From: an uncultured Leptolyngbyaceae cyanobacterium
GTDB lineage: Bacteria; Cyanobacteriota; Cyanobacteriia; Leptolyngbyales; Leptolyngbyaceae
DNA: 64,000 nt
NCBI GenBank assembly: GCA_938023035.1
Contig: CALIDI010000021.1
Coordinates: forward strand, 62,001-126,000
Direction of reading: 5' to 3'
A program made the translations under genes and the position numbers. The notes under the pieces are model-generated. The model was given only the letters and a program-made list of their open reading frames with translations, was not told where the DNA came from and did no database searches. The stretch's first letter is position 1. Every line of letters starts with the position of its first letter. Below, in pieces: positions 54,569-63,544 of the stretch.

Positions 54569-55450
54569 TTACTCCACAGCTTCAACAACAAGGCTGGGTG
54601 AGACTCGTTCTTTGATGCGGACTTCGATTGCGTTTTTGAGCGTTGCCATACTGCTTTCACAGGAACCACAGGCACCTTTGAGAATGACTTTGACCACGTT
54701 GCCCTCGAGGTCATAGAGGTCAACATCACCTCCATCTGCGAGTAAGACAGGGCGCACTTCTTGTAAGACAGCCTGGATGAGTGCAATTTTTTGAACGGTT
54801 GTGAGGGGATGAGTAGGATTTAACCCAACTTCGGCAGTGATGCGAGCAGCTGTTGCTTCTTTTTCTTGCTGAATGGCGAAGAGAATATCTTCAATATCGA
54901 CTAGACAGGAGCCACATCCACCACCTGCTTTGACATAGCTAGTGACTTGTTCAGCGGTGGTTAGATTATTTTCAATGATGATGCGGCGAATGCGATTATC
55001 ACTCACGCCATAACAGGAGCAAACTAGAGCACCTTCATCTTCTTCGTGATGTTCAATTTCAATGCCGCGATATTTAAAGATCGCAGCTTCTAGTGCTTCC
55101 TTTCCCATCACAGAGCAGTGCATTTTCTCTTCTGGCAAGCCTCCCAGAAAATTAGCAATATCTTGATTACTGACTTTTAGAGCTTCATCTAGAGTCAGTC
55201 CTTTAATCATCTCAGTTAATGCAGAAGAAGAGGCGATTGCGCTGGTGCAGCCAAAGGTTTGAAAGCGAGAATCGAGAATTTTATCTGTATCGACTTCAAT
55301 CTTGAGGTGTAGTCTAAGTGCATCACCACAAGCAATGCTACCAACTTCACCAAAGACAGTTGCAATACCTGGTTCGTTTGTTGCTTCTATCACTCCCTGA
55401 TTGCGGGGATTGTAGAAGTGCTCCATTACTTTTTCGGTATAGTCCCACAT
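54569..55450 (-). CDS. nifU: Fe-S scaffold protein NifU
   Basis: A 293-residue three-domain NifU. The IscU-like domain has Cys in IACGDALR, FGCTSAIASSSALTE and KMHCSVMGKEA; a central BFD-like [2Fe-2S] domain has VCSCYGV and GGGCGSCLVDIE; the C-terminal Nfu domain carries CGSCESSM. NifU assembles [4Fe-4S] clusters with sulphur from NifS for NifH and NifB. ATG 55450 starts MWDYTEKVMEHFYNP, the conserved N-terminus, with AGGAAAC upstream; a 21-codon longer frame is rejected. It lies between nifS and nifH. Confidence 0.97.
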   Translation of the reverse strand: MWDYTEKVMEHFYNPRNQGVIEATNEPGIATVFGEVGSIACGDALRLHLKIEVDTDKILDSRFQTFGCTSAIASSSALTEMIKGLTLDEALKVSNQDIANFLGGLPEEKMHCSVMGKEALEAAIFKYRGIEIEHHEEDEGALVCSCYGVSDNRIRRIIIENNLTTAEQVTSYVKAGGGCGSCLVDIEDILFAIQQEKEATAARITAEVGLNPTHPLTTVQKIALIQAVLQEVRPVLLADGGDVDLYDLEGNVVKVILKGACGSCESSMATLKNAIEVRIKERVSPSLVVEAVE

Positions 55451-55604
55451 GGCGGTGTTTCCTGAAGAATAGAGGAGGAGAGGGGGAAGGGGAAGAAGAT
55501 AGAATCCAGACATTCAAAATGACTTTTGACGAAGTCGCTAAGGCATTGGTAAAACCTGTCTGCACGACTGATAATACTCAAAACCTAAATATTTGATCAC
55601 TTGG

Positions 55605-56810
55605 TTACGCTGTTGCTGTAGTAACTTCTTCTCTTCCTTTTAACCACTCTGCGTCGTCACTGTTGAAAGGTGACATTACCCGCAGGCGCTCAATGATGTC
55701 AGGGAGAATTTCAAGAACGCGATCAATTTCGACTGTAGTGGTATATCGAGAAAGGCTGAAGCGAATGGAGCCATGTAAGGTGGTGTAAGGAAGCCCCATG
55801 GCTCGTAACACGTGGGATGGCTCTAAAGAACCTGATGTGCAAGCTGATCCAGAGGATGCGCATACCCCAAATTTGTCTAAGGATAGAAGAATAGCTTCTC
55901 CTTCGATGTACTTGAAGCCAATATTGGTGGTGTTGGGAAGACGATTTTGGGGATCGCCGTTCACTTCACAATCAGGAATTGTCGCGAGGATGCCTTTTTC
56001 TAAACGATCACGCAGTTTCTTTTCTTGGGGGATATCGGCGAGATGCTCCTGAGCCAGTTCTGCCGCTTTGCCTAGACCAATAATGCCAGCCACGTTCTCG
56101 GTTCCGGCGCGGCGTCCGCGTTCCTGGTGTCCTCCAATCAGCAGGGGACGAAAGCGAAATCCCCGTCTGACAAACAGCGCTCCTACACCTTTGGGCGCGT
56201 GTAATTTGTGGCCGGAGATGGTCATCAAATCAATCACACTTGTTTTCATATTCAGGGGTAGTTTTCCGGCAACCTGCACAGCATCGACGTGGAAGGTGGC
56301 ACCGTATTCTTTGGCGATCGCGCCTGCTTGCTCTACGGGAAATACTGTGCCCGTCTCGTTGTTGGCATACATCATTGAAACCAGGGCCGTATTGCCTGTC
56401 ATCGCCGCTTCCAGTTCCATCAGGTCTACCTGTCCCTTGCGATTAACAGACAGGTAAGTGACCGTGTAGCCCTGCTTTTCCAGTTGTTTGAATAGGTTCA
56501 AAACACAGGCGTGTTCGACCTGGGTGGTAATCAGGTGTTTGCGATCGGGTTGGGCAGCTAGGGCAGCTCGAATCGCGGCATTGTTGCCTTCGGTGCCACA
56601 ACTGGTGAAGATGATTTCAGATTCCTCTGCTCCCAACAGCGACGCAACTTGAAACCGGGCATGTTTCAGGGCTTTGCTGACCTGCCCACCAAAGCGATGC
56701 ATGGAAGAAGGATTGCCATAGTACTCTGTCAAGTAAGGCAGCATTGCCTCTAGGACTTCTGGATCTACTTTGGTTGTGGCGTTGTTATCAAGATAAATGA
56801 CTGGGTTCAT
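55605..56810 (-). CDS. nifS: cysteine desulfurase NifS
   Basis: A 401-residue PLP enzyme that removes sulphur from cysteine for NifU. The PLP Lys is in TISGHKLHAPKG; the catalytic Cys lies in SSGSACTSGSLEPSHV; the opening MNPVIYLDNNATTKVDPEV is the conserved start. The ATG at 56810 overlaps the fdxN stop by 4 bases (ATGA), indicating coupled translation. An in-frame upstream extension inside fdxN is rejected. nifU starts 154 bases downstream. Confidence 0.97.
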   Translation of the reverse strand: MNPVIYLDNNATTKVDPEVLEAMLPYLTEYYGNPSSMHRFGGQVSKALKHARFQVASLLGAEESEIIFTSCGTEGNNAAIRAALAAQPDRKHLITTQVEHACVLNLFKQLEKQGYTVTYLSVNRKGQVDLMELEAAMTGNTALVSMMYANNETGTVFPVEQAGAIAKEYGATFHVDAVQVAGKLPLNMKTSVIDLMTISGHKLHAPKGVGALFVRRGFRFRPLLIGGHQERGRRAGTENVAGIIGLGKAAELAQEHLADIPQEKKLRDRLEKGILATIPDCEVNGDPQNRLPNTTNIGFKYIEGEAILLSLDKFGVCASSGSACTSGSLEPSHVLRAMGLPYTTLHGSIRFSLSRYTTTVEIDRVLEILPDIIERLRVMSPFNSDDAEWLKGREEVTTATA

Positions 56811-57190
56811 GAATGGACTCCCACCAGTGTAGAAGGGTGTAATTGTCTGGATAAGGCTTGTGAGTAGCGCTCGAACCAATGTTTCCAATAATCAGACTGG
56901 GAGTTTGCTTTTAACCGTGAGATCAGTGCGTTGTAGGTTGTGAACCAGTTATCCCAGTAGTTGTTAGTCAAATGAGCGCGCGACCGCGGGAAAACGGTCA
57001 AACTGGGAACGCATCCTCCAGTTGTTGGGCAGACAGCCCAGCACTGAGGCATTGAGTAGTGACCTACACAATCATTACAGCGTTCAGGATTGATTTGATA
57101 GTGTTGTTCGTTTTGGGTAATTGCCCCAGTTGGGCAAGCAGATTGACAACGATGACATTCAATACATTGGCTGGTGATAATGTAGGTCAT
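56807..57190 (-). CDS. fdxN: nif ferredoxin FdxN
   Basis: A 127-residue 2[4Fe-4S]-type ferredoxin. First motif QCIECHRCQSACPTGAI, second CNDCVGHYSMPQCWAVCPT, with the extended spacing typical of FdxN. FdxN supplies electrons for NifB or other cofactor steps. The tail (about 65-127) holds two similar Trp/Tyr-rich units, YWDNWFTTYNALISRL and YWKHWFERYSQALSRQL, a feature of cyanobacterial FdxN proteins. It lies 81 bases after nifB and overlaps nifS by 4. Confidence 0.95.
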   Translation of the reverse strand: MTYIITSQCIECHRCQSACPTGAITQNEQHYQINPERCNDCVGHYSMPQCWAVCPTTGGCVPSLTVFPRSRAHLTNNYWDNWFTTYNALISRLKANSQSDYWKHWFERYSQALSRQLHPSTLVGVHS

Positions 57191-57271
57191 AACAACCTCC
57201 TAATTCAGTTTTGAGTTCTCAACAACGAGTGATGAGTTTGATGATCTAACTCATCGCTCAAGTCTCACGCT

Positions 57272-58750
57272 TCAAAACTCTTGAATGTGCTGGTCGTAAA
57301 ACTCCCTTGCCACTTTTTCAATCACATCGTAGGCTTCAACCACGTGCAAACCAGCCTCTCTTAGCTCAGCCTTCGGGCATTCGCCTACCTTAGAAACCAG
57401 AATTGCTTTGCAATCTGCGATCGCCTGAATCACATATTCCAGCGTGGCATCTTCGCCATAACCGCCCTGACAGTATTGGTCAATCTTGCGGTGTCCCACA
57501 AATTTAGCTTCGTTGGCATCGACTTCAAAGATCTGGAATTCTTTGGCGTGACCAAAATGCTGGTTGACAATGCCGCCGCCCTTGGTTGCCACTGCCACCA
57601 GGATTTTGGGACTGTTTTTGATGCGCTCACTGGGTTTGACTTTGGCTTTTGCCAGCTTGATTTCTTCTTTGAACCGCTCAATGCCCGCGTGAACTTCCCG
57701 CCGTAGTTCCAGATCGTACTGTTCTGGCATCTCCATAAACTTATCTTTGGTGAATTCTTGGCTGCGATCTTCGCCCAGCAGCCCAACGGCATCGGCACGA
57801 CACTGGCGACAGTGGCGCATCATCTTCATGTTGCTGTCAGCGCACTTGTCTTGCAGCTTTTTCAGTTCCTTGGGCGTAGGCCCCCGCTGCCCCGTTAAAC
57901 CAAAGTAGGTGCCGTGTTCCGGTGCCGAAATCAACGGCATAATATTGTGCAAAAAGGCCCCCTGTTCTCGGATAACCCGATCAACTTCCACCAGGTGCTC
58001 ATCATTGATGCCCGGAATCATGACCGAATTGACTTTGCACAGAATATCGGCTTCCCGCAAGGCCTGTAAGCCTTCCATTTGTCGCTCATGCAAGATCCGG
58101 GCAGCTTCCAGCCCTTTATAGCGTTTGCGGCGATAGTGAACCCAGGGATAAATCTTTGTCCCAATTTCTGGGTCTACCATGTTGATGGTGATGGTGACGT
58201 GATCCACATTCAAGGCTTTGATGCGATCGACGTAATCGGGCAACATTAAACCATTTGTTGAGAGACACAGTTTAATATCTGGTGCTTTATCGGCAATCAA
58301 CTCAAAGGTGCGAAATGTCTTTTCAGGATTCGCCAAAGGATCCCCTGGCCCTGCAATTCCTAACACAGTCATTTGGGGAATCTTGCCTGCAATCACCAGC
58401 ACCTTATGGGCGGCTTCTTCTGGCGTCAGCAACTCACTCACCACACCCGGGCGGCTTTCGTTAGCACAGTCATACTTGCGATTGCAGTAGTTGCATTGAA
58501 TGTTGCAGGCAGGAGCAACAGCAACATGCATCCGGGCATAGTGGTGGTGAGCTTCTTCACTGTAACAGGGATGCTTCGAGATTCGATCCAACATCCGCTG
58601 ATCTAGATTGGCGCTTGTATTGGGATTAGTGCTGCAACCACAGCTATCAGCACTTTTTTTCTGCGTCACCGTATTTTTAGTGATCGTAATGTCTGTAACA
58701 GTCTGAGCCGCAGGGTTAGAGAGCAGTTCTGAAGATGGAGGTGGTGTCAT
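57272..58750 (-). CDS. nifB: FeMo-co biosynthesis radical SAM protein NifB
   Basis: A 492-residue radical SAM protein that fuses two [4Fe-4S] clusters and inserts the central carbide to make NifB-co. The radical SAM motif is Cys82-x3-Cys86-x2-Cys89 (CNIQCNYC). Further cluster residues are in [14 protein letters not shown] and the [14 protein letters not shown] motif. The C-terminal domain (about 385-485) is NifX-like ([23 protein letters not shown]). It heads the minus-strand nif block and faces the shared 1.1-kb upstream region. ATG 58750 fits the family. Confidence 0.98.
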   Translation of the reverse strand: MTPPPSSELLSNPAAQTVTDITITKNTVTQKKSADSCGCSTNPNTSANLDQRMLDRISKHPCYSEEAHHHYARMHVAVAPACNIQCNYCNRKYDCANESRPGVVSELLTPEEAAHKVLVIAGKIPQMTVLGIAGPGDPLANPEKTFRTFELIADKAPDIKLCLSTNGLMLPDYVDRIKALNVDHVTITINMVDPEIGTKIYPWVHYRRKRYKGLEAARILHERQMEGLQALREADILCKVNSVMIPGINDEHLVEVDRVIREQGAFLHNIMPLISAPEHGTYFGLTGQRGPTPKELKKLQDKCADSNMKMMRHCRQCRADAVGLLGEDRSQEFTKDKFMEMPEQYDLELRREVHAGIERFKEEIKLAKAKVKPSERIKNSPKILVAVATKGGGIVNQHFGHAKEFQIFEVDANEAKFVGHRKIDQYCQGGYGEDATLEYVIQAIADCKAILVSKVGECPKAELREAGLHVVEAYDVIEKVAREFYDQHIQEF

Positions 58751-59877
58751 TGACTTTCGGCAGGGTTAAGTGGATAGTGCCACGGAGAAAAACGTCTGCT
58801 TGTGGTCTCTGAGAAAGCGCTTGAAGTCACCCGGTACAGACAATCCACCGCTGTGGACTAGAGGCTGCATTTATCTATGAAAATGCATTTGCTGGTGCTG
58901 TGGTATCAGTGACTTCTTTGCGGCTTAGCTTAATTGACAGAGTGTGATGCAGTTGCGTTATCCTCACATCCCATCTCCTAGCGAGAAGCCTAAATTTGAG
59001 CGTTGGTTGGAAGAACCTGTGCTTCTGCTGGGGAGCGTTGAGTGATTGGCGTTATGAGAGTTATAGCAGCCGCTCAATGTCACCCAAATGAGGCAAAGCC
59101 GGTAAGAGTTATTGAATTCATTAGACCGTACTCAAACTGACAAACCCAGCCTAGATCGGGCCTCGATTTTTTTATCGGGTTAGGGTACGAGTATTTTTTA
59201 GATAGGGCACAAGCATTTTTTAAGTTGGGTAGCGGTATTTTCTGTACTCAACTCAAAGGTCGAAAAAATAAGGATTCAGGGATAATTCCAGCTTCTTTAG
59301 AAATTTCAAAGGCTGTACTCAAAATATCGTCAAAATCATTCAAAGCTAGGTTTAGAGAGCATCATTTGACTGTTTTGTCAGCTTTCGCTTTACCACTTTT
59401 AAGCAAAGACTTGGGGAGAAATCCTACAGATACGCCACAGCAATATCTAAATTTCAGTTCTGTATTTAAAGTAGCACTTTCCTAAAAATAAGAGGGGTTA
59501 TCACAATTATTTTCACTTTTGTTCATGTCGAACAAAGTTATAGTATAAATAGACGCATTTGATACAGTTTTATTGATTTGAGTACAGACTCTGGTATCAG
59601 ACTGGCCCGGTGATTAACTTTCTGAAAAGGTCGCCAGTGCTTGGTTTTGGTATGAGTACTCAAATACTGACGCCTCTGCTAGTTAATACCAGTCCCCATT
59701 CTCGAAAATTCTCGTCCCTTAACCTAAAAAAAAAAAGAAAGCTTCTCTGAGTAAGGATTTGGGGGCTGAGTACAACTCTAGTAATTCAATAACTCTGACA
59801 CAGGTGGCTGAATCTGCGTTGGTTCTGCCTGCCTGATATAAGCAGGACAACAGAACACCGTTTTTAATCTGAAAGTA
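58751..59877. promoter_or_regulatory. divergent nifB-nifP control region with GTACTCA motifs
   Basis: A 1127-base spacer between divergent nif blocks. GTACTCA or its complement occurs at 59128-59134, 59244-59250, 59315-59321 (plus orientation) and at 59579-59585 and 59767-59773 (complement). A perfect palindrome TGAGTACTCA lies at 59653-59662. Three of these are the exact decamer CTGTACTCAA: 59242-59251, 59313-59322 and (complement) 59578-59587. The A/T-rich middle, including a TATAGTATAAAT string near 59540-59551, could hold core promoter elements. I propose the motif as an activator-binding site, perhaps for a CnfR-type regulator. No credible gene lies here. Confidence 0.55.
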
Positions 59878-60657
59878 ATGCAGCCTCCTTCTCCTCCAAT
59901 CCTAATTTCCCTGCCGGGATCTTTACCCAAGAGCCTTTCTGAGGAACTGGAGTACCCACCAAAGGCTGTGAACTTCATCTGCGATCGCCTGTTTGAGGGC
60001 TTCCATGGCTTGAGAACGGCCTGGCAAACCCTGAGGGAAGATTTCTGTATCATCTTTGATCGCGATCCGGCAGCCCATCACTGGCTAGAAGTGGTCAGTT
60101 GTTACCCTGGTTTTCATGCAATTGTCTTGTACCGTTTGGCGCACTGGCTACATCTTCGGCGGATAATGCTCATCCCCCGGCTGATCTCTCACCTGACCCG
60201 ATTTCTCACTGGGATTGAGATTCATCCTGGTGCGGTGATTGGTAAAGGAGTTTTTATCGACCATGGCATGGGTGTGGTAATTGGGGAGACTGCGATCGTG
60301 GGTGACTACTGCCTGATTTATCAGGGGGTCACCCTGGGTGGCACAGGTAAAGAAACAGGCAGACGTCACCCTACCTTAGGTCAGCATGTAGTCGTGGGCG
60401 CAGGTGCCAAGATTCTTGGCAATATCCAAGTTGGTGACTATGCCCGCATTGGAGCTGGATCCATTGTGTTGCGAGATGTGCCCTCCCATTGCACTGCTGT
60501 CGGAGTGCCCGGTCGTAATATTTGTCGAACCAATACACAAACCTGCCCCCTTGAGCACGAACAAGTTCCTGATGTTGAAGCGGTTGCAGTCAAAGCATTG
60601 CTTGATCGACTGGAACTGTTAGAGCAACAAATTCACCAGTTAACTCAGAATCGTTAA
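59878..60657 (+). CDS. nifP: serine O-acetyltransferase of the nif cluster (NifP)
   Basis: A 259-residue CysE/NifP-type enzyme. The N-terminal helical part (about 30-90; HWLEVVSCYPGFHAIVLYRLAHWL) is followed by left-handed beta-helix hexapeptide repeats: IHPGAVIGKGVFIDHGMGVVIGE, VTLGGTGKE, HPTLGQHVVVGAGAKILGN. It makes O-acetylserine for cysteine, feeding sulphur to NifS. It is the first gene of the plus-strand nif block; the control region lies upstream. About 30 residues precede the first conserved helix, so the true start might be slightly later. Confidence 0.95.
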   Translation: MQPPSPPILISLPGSLPKSLSEELEYPPKAVNFICDRLFEGFHGLRTAWQTLREDFCIIFDRDPAAHHWLEVVSCYPGFHAIVLYRLAHWLHLRRIMLIPRLISHLTRFLTGIEIHPGAVIGKGVFIDHGMGVVIGETAIVGDYCLIYQGVTLGGTGKETGRRHPTLGQHVVVGAGAKILGNIQVGDYARIGAGSIVLRDVPSHCTAVGVPGRNICRTNTQTCPLEHEQVPDVEAVAVKALLDRLELLEQQIHQLTQNR

Positions 60658-60698
60658 TTACCTTTATCTTCCCTAACCCTGTCTGTGAGGTAATCCTA

Positions 60699-60995
60699 AT
60701 GTCTTCCCTGCCCTCTGCAAAACCTGGTATTCCCCAGGTTGATACCCTGCCAAATTTTCAGACTTCTATGACCCATGTTGTTTCCGTCCCACGGGGCGAT
60801 CGCTGGCGGATTTATCATCGCCTCCAGGAATTGATGATTCCCTGCTGGTGCTTGCCTGATGGCTCGCTACGAGTCGAAGTAAAACACAGTATCGCGGCCA
60901 TTCTATTACGCAGTGTTGTACAGCAGTTTATTGCCCCTCGCATAGAGATGGTGAACTGGCTAGAGCGATGTTGGACTGCTGATCAGCCCAGGTGA
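60699..60995 (+). CDS. Asr1405/Asl0597-like small protein of the nif cluster
   Basis: A 98-residue protein resembling the Asr1405/Asl0597 family, found between nifP and nifV in Nostoc-type nif clusters. The conserved core is PRGDRWRIYHRLQEL, PCWCLPDGSLRVEV, then LLRSVVQQF. Its biochemical role is unknown. The N-terminal 30 residues look variable. GAGGTAAT lies before the ATG at 60699. It follows nifP by 41 bases, so it is probably in the same transcript. Confidence 0.78.
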   Translation: MSSLPSAKPGIPQVDTLPNFQTSMTHVVSVPRGDRWRIYHRLQELMIPCWCLPDGSLRVEVKHSIAAILLRSVVQQFIAPRIEMVNWLERCWTADQPR

Positions 60996-61108
60996 TAGAG
61001 ACAGTGGATGATCTTGCACACCTCTGAGTTGTGCCTGCCCTCCTGCCCTTCTCTCTCGACGTTCCCTTTCCTCTTTTCTCAATTCTTTTACTCTTAGGAA
61101 ATCGCAAA

Positions 61109-61657
61109 ATGACACAAGCACAGGCACTCGTACAAGAATTTGGCCAGGTTCAAGTCAATCCGGTTGCCTTGGGGCAGGAAGTGACAATTCCAGTGTGTGA
61201 GGGCTTAAATATTGCCCTTGCCAGTTTTCAAGGGCTTTATTTGCAATATCAAAAGCATCACTTTGTGATTGAAGGCGCAGAATTTTACTCCTTGCATGAG
61301 TTTTTTGCAGAAAGTTATGGCCAAGTGCAAGAATACGTGCATCAAATCGGAGAACGGTTGAATGGCTTGGGAGGTGTTCCTGCAGCGAGTTTCAGCAAGT
61401 TAGCTGAACTGTGCTGTTTTACTCCCGAAGCTGATGGCAGTTTTACTGCTCGGCAGATGGTGGAGCATGATCTGGAAGCTGAACAGGCCATTATTGATGT
61501 TTTACGGCGACAAGCAGCCCAGGCAGAGAGTATTGGCGATCGCGCCAGCCGCTACCTCTACGAACAGTTTCTACTACAAACGGAAGAACGTGCCTTTCAT
61601 TTAGCCCATTTTCTGGCAGAAGACAGCTTGATCTTTCCCTTTGTGGGTCGCGCCTGA
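61109..61657 (+). CDS. Dps-like ferritin-family protein
   Basis: A 182-residue Dps-fold four-helix protein. The N-terminal helix and pattern [24 protein letters not shown] resemble the Dps dimer interface. Ferroxidase-type residues include His in [18 protein letters not shown] and Glu/Asp nearby. Dps-like proteins store iron and remove peroxide, which suits oxygen-sensitive nitrogenase. ATG 61109 has AGGAAA upstream; an in-frame 26-codon hydrophobic extension is rejected. Similar dps genes lie in nif clusters of other non-heterocystous cyanobacteria. Confidence 0.85.
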   Translation: MTQAQALVQEFGQVQVNPVALGQEVTIPVCEGLNIALASFQGLYLQYQKHHFVIEGAEFYSLHEFFAESYGQVQEYVHQIGERLNGLGGVPAASFSKLAELCCFTPEADGSFTARQMVEHDLEAEQAIIDVLRRQAAQAESIGDRASRYLYEQFLLQTEERAFHLAHFLAEDSLIFPFVGRA

Positions 61658-61790
61658 AGCGATTCTGGATGCCAGGGCTGAGATTGCGGTGGCGAGCCAG
61701 CAAATCTCTTTACCAAGATGATCAATCTGGCTATTGCTTTGAAGTCAAAACTCATCCCAACTGATTCCCCTTTTCATTTAGGAGACCACC

Positions 61791-62009
61791 ATGGGTAGCA
61801 ACACGCCCCTGATTCAGTTTTTACACCATGAATTGGCAATTTCAGCCGCAGAGATGGATGTGTTGTTACGCCATCCGGAGTTAGCCTATGCACCATTGCC
61901 CATGCTGCTTTGGCAGTATGGGCTGATATCGTTACAACAGCTTGCCCAGGTTTTTGATTGGCTAGAAGCCCAATGTGATCAGGCTCAAAGTTTGATGGAT
62001 GCAACTTAG
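61791..62009 (+). CDS. DUF2949 small protein
   Basis: A 72-residue protein matching DUF2949: LIQFLHHELAISAAEMDVLLRH, then LPMLLWQYGLISLQQLAQVFDWLE. It is a small helical, cytoplasmic protein of unknown function. AGGAGACC precedes the ATG. It lies between the Dps-like gene and the 38-codon ORF, in the plus-strand nif block. Confidence 0.85.
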   Translation: MGSNTPLIQFLHHELAISAAEMDVLLRHPELAYAPLPMLLWQYGLISLQQLAQVFDWLEAQCDQAQSLMDAT

Positions 62010-62018
62010 GAGGTTCCC

Positions 62019-62135
62019 ATGTTAGAGACGTTTGTAATAGCAATGATGTTTTGTTTTGTGATGCCCTTGCTTTATAAATTGATGCTGCTGTGGATTGGGC
62101 ATGAACTCGCTCACCCTCATACCAAACGAGACTGA
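62019..62135 (+). CDS. 38-residue membrane peptide ORF before nifV
   Basis: A 38-codon ORF: MLETFVIAMMFCFVMPLLYK, then a hydrophobic LMLLWIG and the polar tail HELAHPHTKRD. One transmembrane segment (about residues 4-30). It has a textbook ribosome binding site, AGGAGG at 62008-62013, spaced 5 bases from the ATG. It starts 10 bases after the DUF2949 stop and ends 4 bases before the nifV ATG, which is what a real operon gene would look like. No family is recognised; function unknown. Confidence 0.6.
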   Translation: MLETFVIAMMFCFVMPLLYKLMLLWIGHELAHPHTKRD

Positions 62136-62139
62136 TTCT

Positions 62140-63291
62140 ATGAATTTATCACGACCAGCAACTTCTGTTCAAATTAACGATACAACTCTGCGAGACGGAG
62201 AACAGGCAGCCGGCGTTGCCTTTAATCTGAAAGAAAAAATTGCGATCGCGACCTTTTTGGACTCGATTGGTGTGCAGGAACTAGAGGTCGGCATTCCGGC
62301 GATGGGTAAAGAAGAGGAGGCGTCAATCCAGGCGATCGCAAACCTAGGGCTAAAAGCTCAACTACTGGGTTGGAATCGGGCAACGATCTCTGATGTTCAA
62401 GCGTCTCTTCGCTGCGGGTTACAGCGCATTCACGTTTCTGTACCGGTTTCAGAAATTCAGATTGCGGCAAAGTTTCATGGCCAGAGGCAGGTCATGTTAG
62501 CCCGCCTCTATGATGTGATGGCCTTTGCCCTTGATCACGGGTTGAGCGTGTCGGTAGGGGGTGAAGATTCTTCTAGAGCCGATGAATCCTTTCTCCTAGA
62601 TGTGGCACGCTTTGCCCAAGACTGGGGTGCCTTTCGATTTCGTTTTTGTGACACGGTGGGCGTGCTCGATCCATTAATCACTTACCACAAAGTTCGCCGC
62701 CTAGTTTCTGGTCTGGCGATTCCGGTCGAAATGCATACCCATAACGACTTAGGTCTGGCAACCGCCAATGCTTTAGCTGGCGTGCGGGCCGGGGCACTCT
62801 CGCTCAATACCACTGTAAATGGTTTGGGTGAACGGGCCGGTAACGCGGCTCTGGAAGAGGTTGTGATGGCGCTGAAATGCATCTATGGCATTCAGGTAGG
62901 GATTGATACCCGGCGGTTGCTGGAGTTGTCGCGTCTAGTGGCAACGGCCTCTAACTGCCCAGTACCCCCGTGGAAAGCCATTGTGGGCGAAAACACCTTT
63001 GCCCATGAATCGGGTATTCATGCCCATGGTGTGCTGCAAAATCCTGTGACCTATGAACCCTTTGCGCCAGAAGATGTTGGCTGGGAGCGCCGCTTTGTTG
63101 TGGGTAAACATTCGGGTCGGCACCTGGTATTAAGTGTGTTGCAACAGCAGGGCATTGTTCTCAGTTCTGAAGAGGCTGAGTCGGTGCTAGAAGCGGTGCG
63201 ACACCAAGCGGTCGAGGCAAAACGCAGCCTCACCACTGAAGAACTATTGCGTTTAATTCCCCAAGCGAGGTCTTACGCCCATGCAATCTGA
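62140..63291 (+). CDS. nifV: homocitrate synthase NifV
   Basis: A 383-residue DRE-TIM metallolyase that condenses acetyl-CoA and 2-oxoglutarate into homocitrate, the organic part of FeMo-co. The motifs are INDTTLRDGEQAAGVAF at the start, the metal site HTHNDLGLATANAL and the GLGERAGNAALEEV loop. The ATG at 62140 is set by the 38-codon ORF that ends just before; an upstream frame (62095) overlaps that ORF. The stop overlaps the nifZ start by 11 bases. Confidence 0.97.
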   Translation: MNLSRPATSVQINDTTLRDGEQAAGVAFNLKEKIAIATFLDSIGVQELEVGIPAMGKEEEASIQAIANLGLKAQLLGWNRATISDVQASLRCGLQRIHVSVPVSEIQIAAKFHGQRQVMLARLYDVMAFALDHGLSVSVGGEDSSRADESFLLDVARFAQDWGAFRFRFCDTVGVLDPLITYHKVRRLVSGLAIPVEMHTHNDLGLATANALAGVRAGALSLNTTVNGLGERAGNAALEEVVMALKCIYGIQVGIDTRRLLELSRLVATASNCPVPPWKAIVGENTFAHESGIHAHGVLQNPVTYEPFAPEDVGWERRFVVGKHSGRHLVLSVLQQQGIVLSSEEAESVLEAVRHQAVEAKRSLTTEELLRLIPQARSYAHAI

Positions 63292-63544
63292 TGAAATTGA
63301 AATCGATTCCCCACCTGTTTTTGAAATTGGCCAGAAGGTGCGATCGCGCAAATTGATTCGCAATGATGGGACTTTTCCTGGTAAAGATATTGGCGCAATC
63401 CTAGCTAAAAAGGGAGATGTAGGTTATGTCATCAGCATTGGCACTTTCTTACAAAGTTCCTATATCTATGCTGTTCACTTTATGACCACAGGAAATATTG
63501 TCGGCTGCCGTAAGAAAGAACTTGAACTTGCTGAGGAAATCTAA
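63281..63544 (+). CDS. nifZ: nitrogenase accessory protein NifZ
   Basis: An 87-residue NifZ. The SH3-like core is PVFEIGQKVRSRKLIRNDGTFPG, then GDVGYVISIGTFLQSSYIYAVHF. NifZ helps form the second P-cluster pair of MoFe protein. The start overlaps nifV by 11 bases and the stop overlaps nifT by 1 base (TAATG), so all three are translationally linked. Confidence 0.95.
   Translation: MQSDEIEIDSPPVFEIGQKVRSRKLIRNDGTFPGKDIGAILAKKGDVGYVISIGTFLQSSYIYAVHFMTTGNIVGCRKKELELAEEI

Noticed and set aside
59225-59485. 86-codon plus-strand frame in the nifB-nifP spacer
   Set aside because: No ribosome binding site or family, atypical Lys/Ser composition from A/T-rich DNA, and it covers the repeated GTACTCA sites.
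58751-59877. Classic NtcA site (GTA-N8-TAC) before nifB or nifP
   Set aside because: Near matches had wrong spacing (for example N7), so I do not call an NtcA site.
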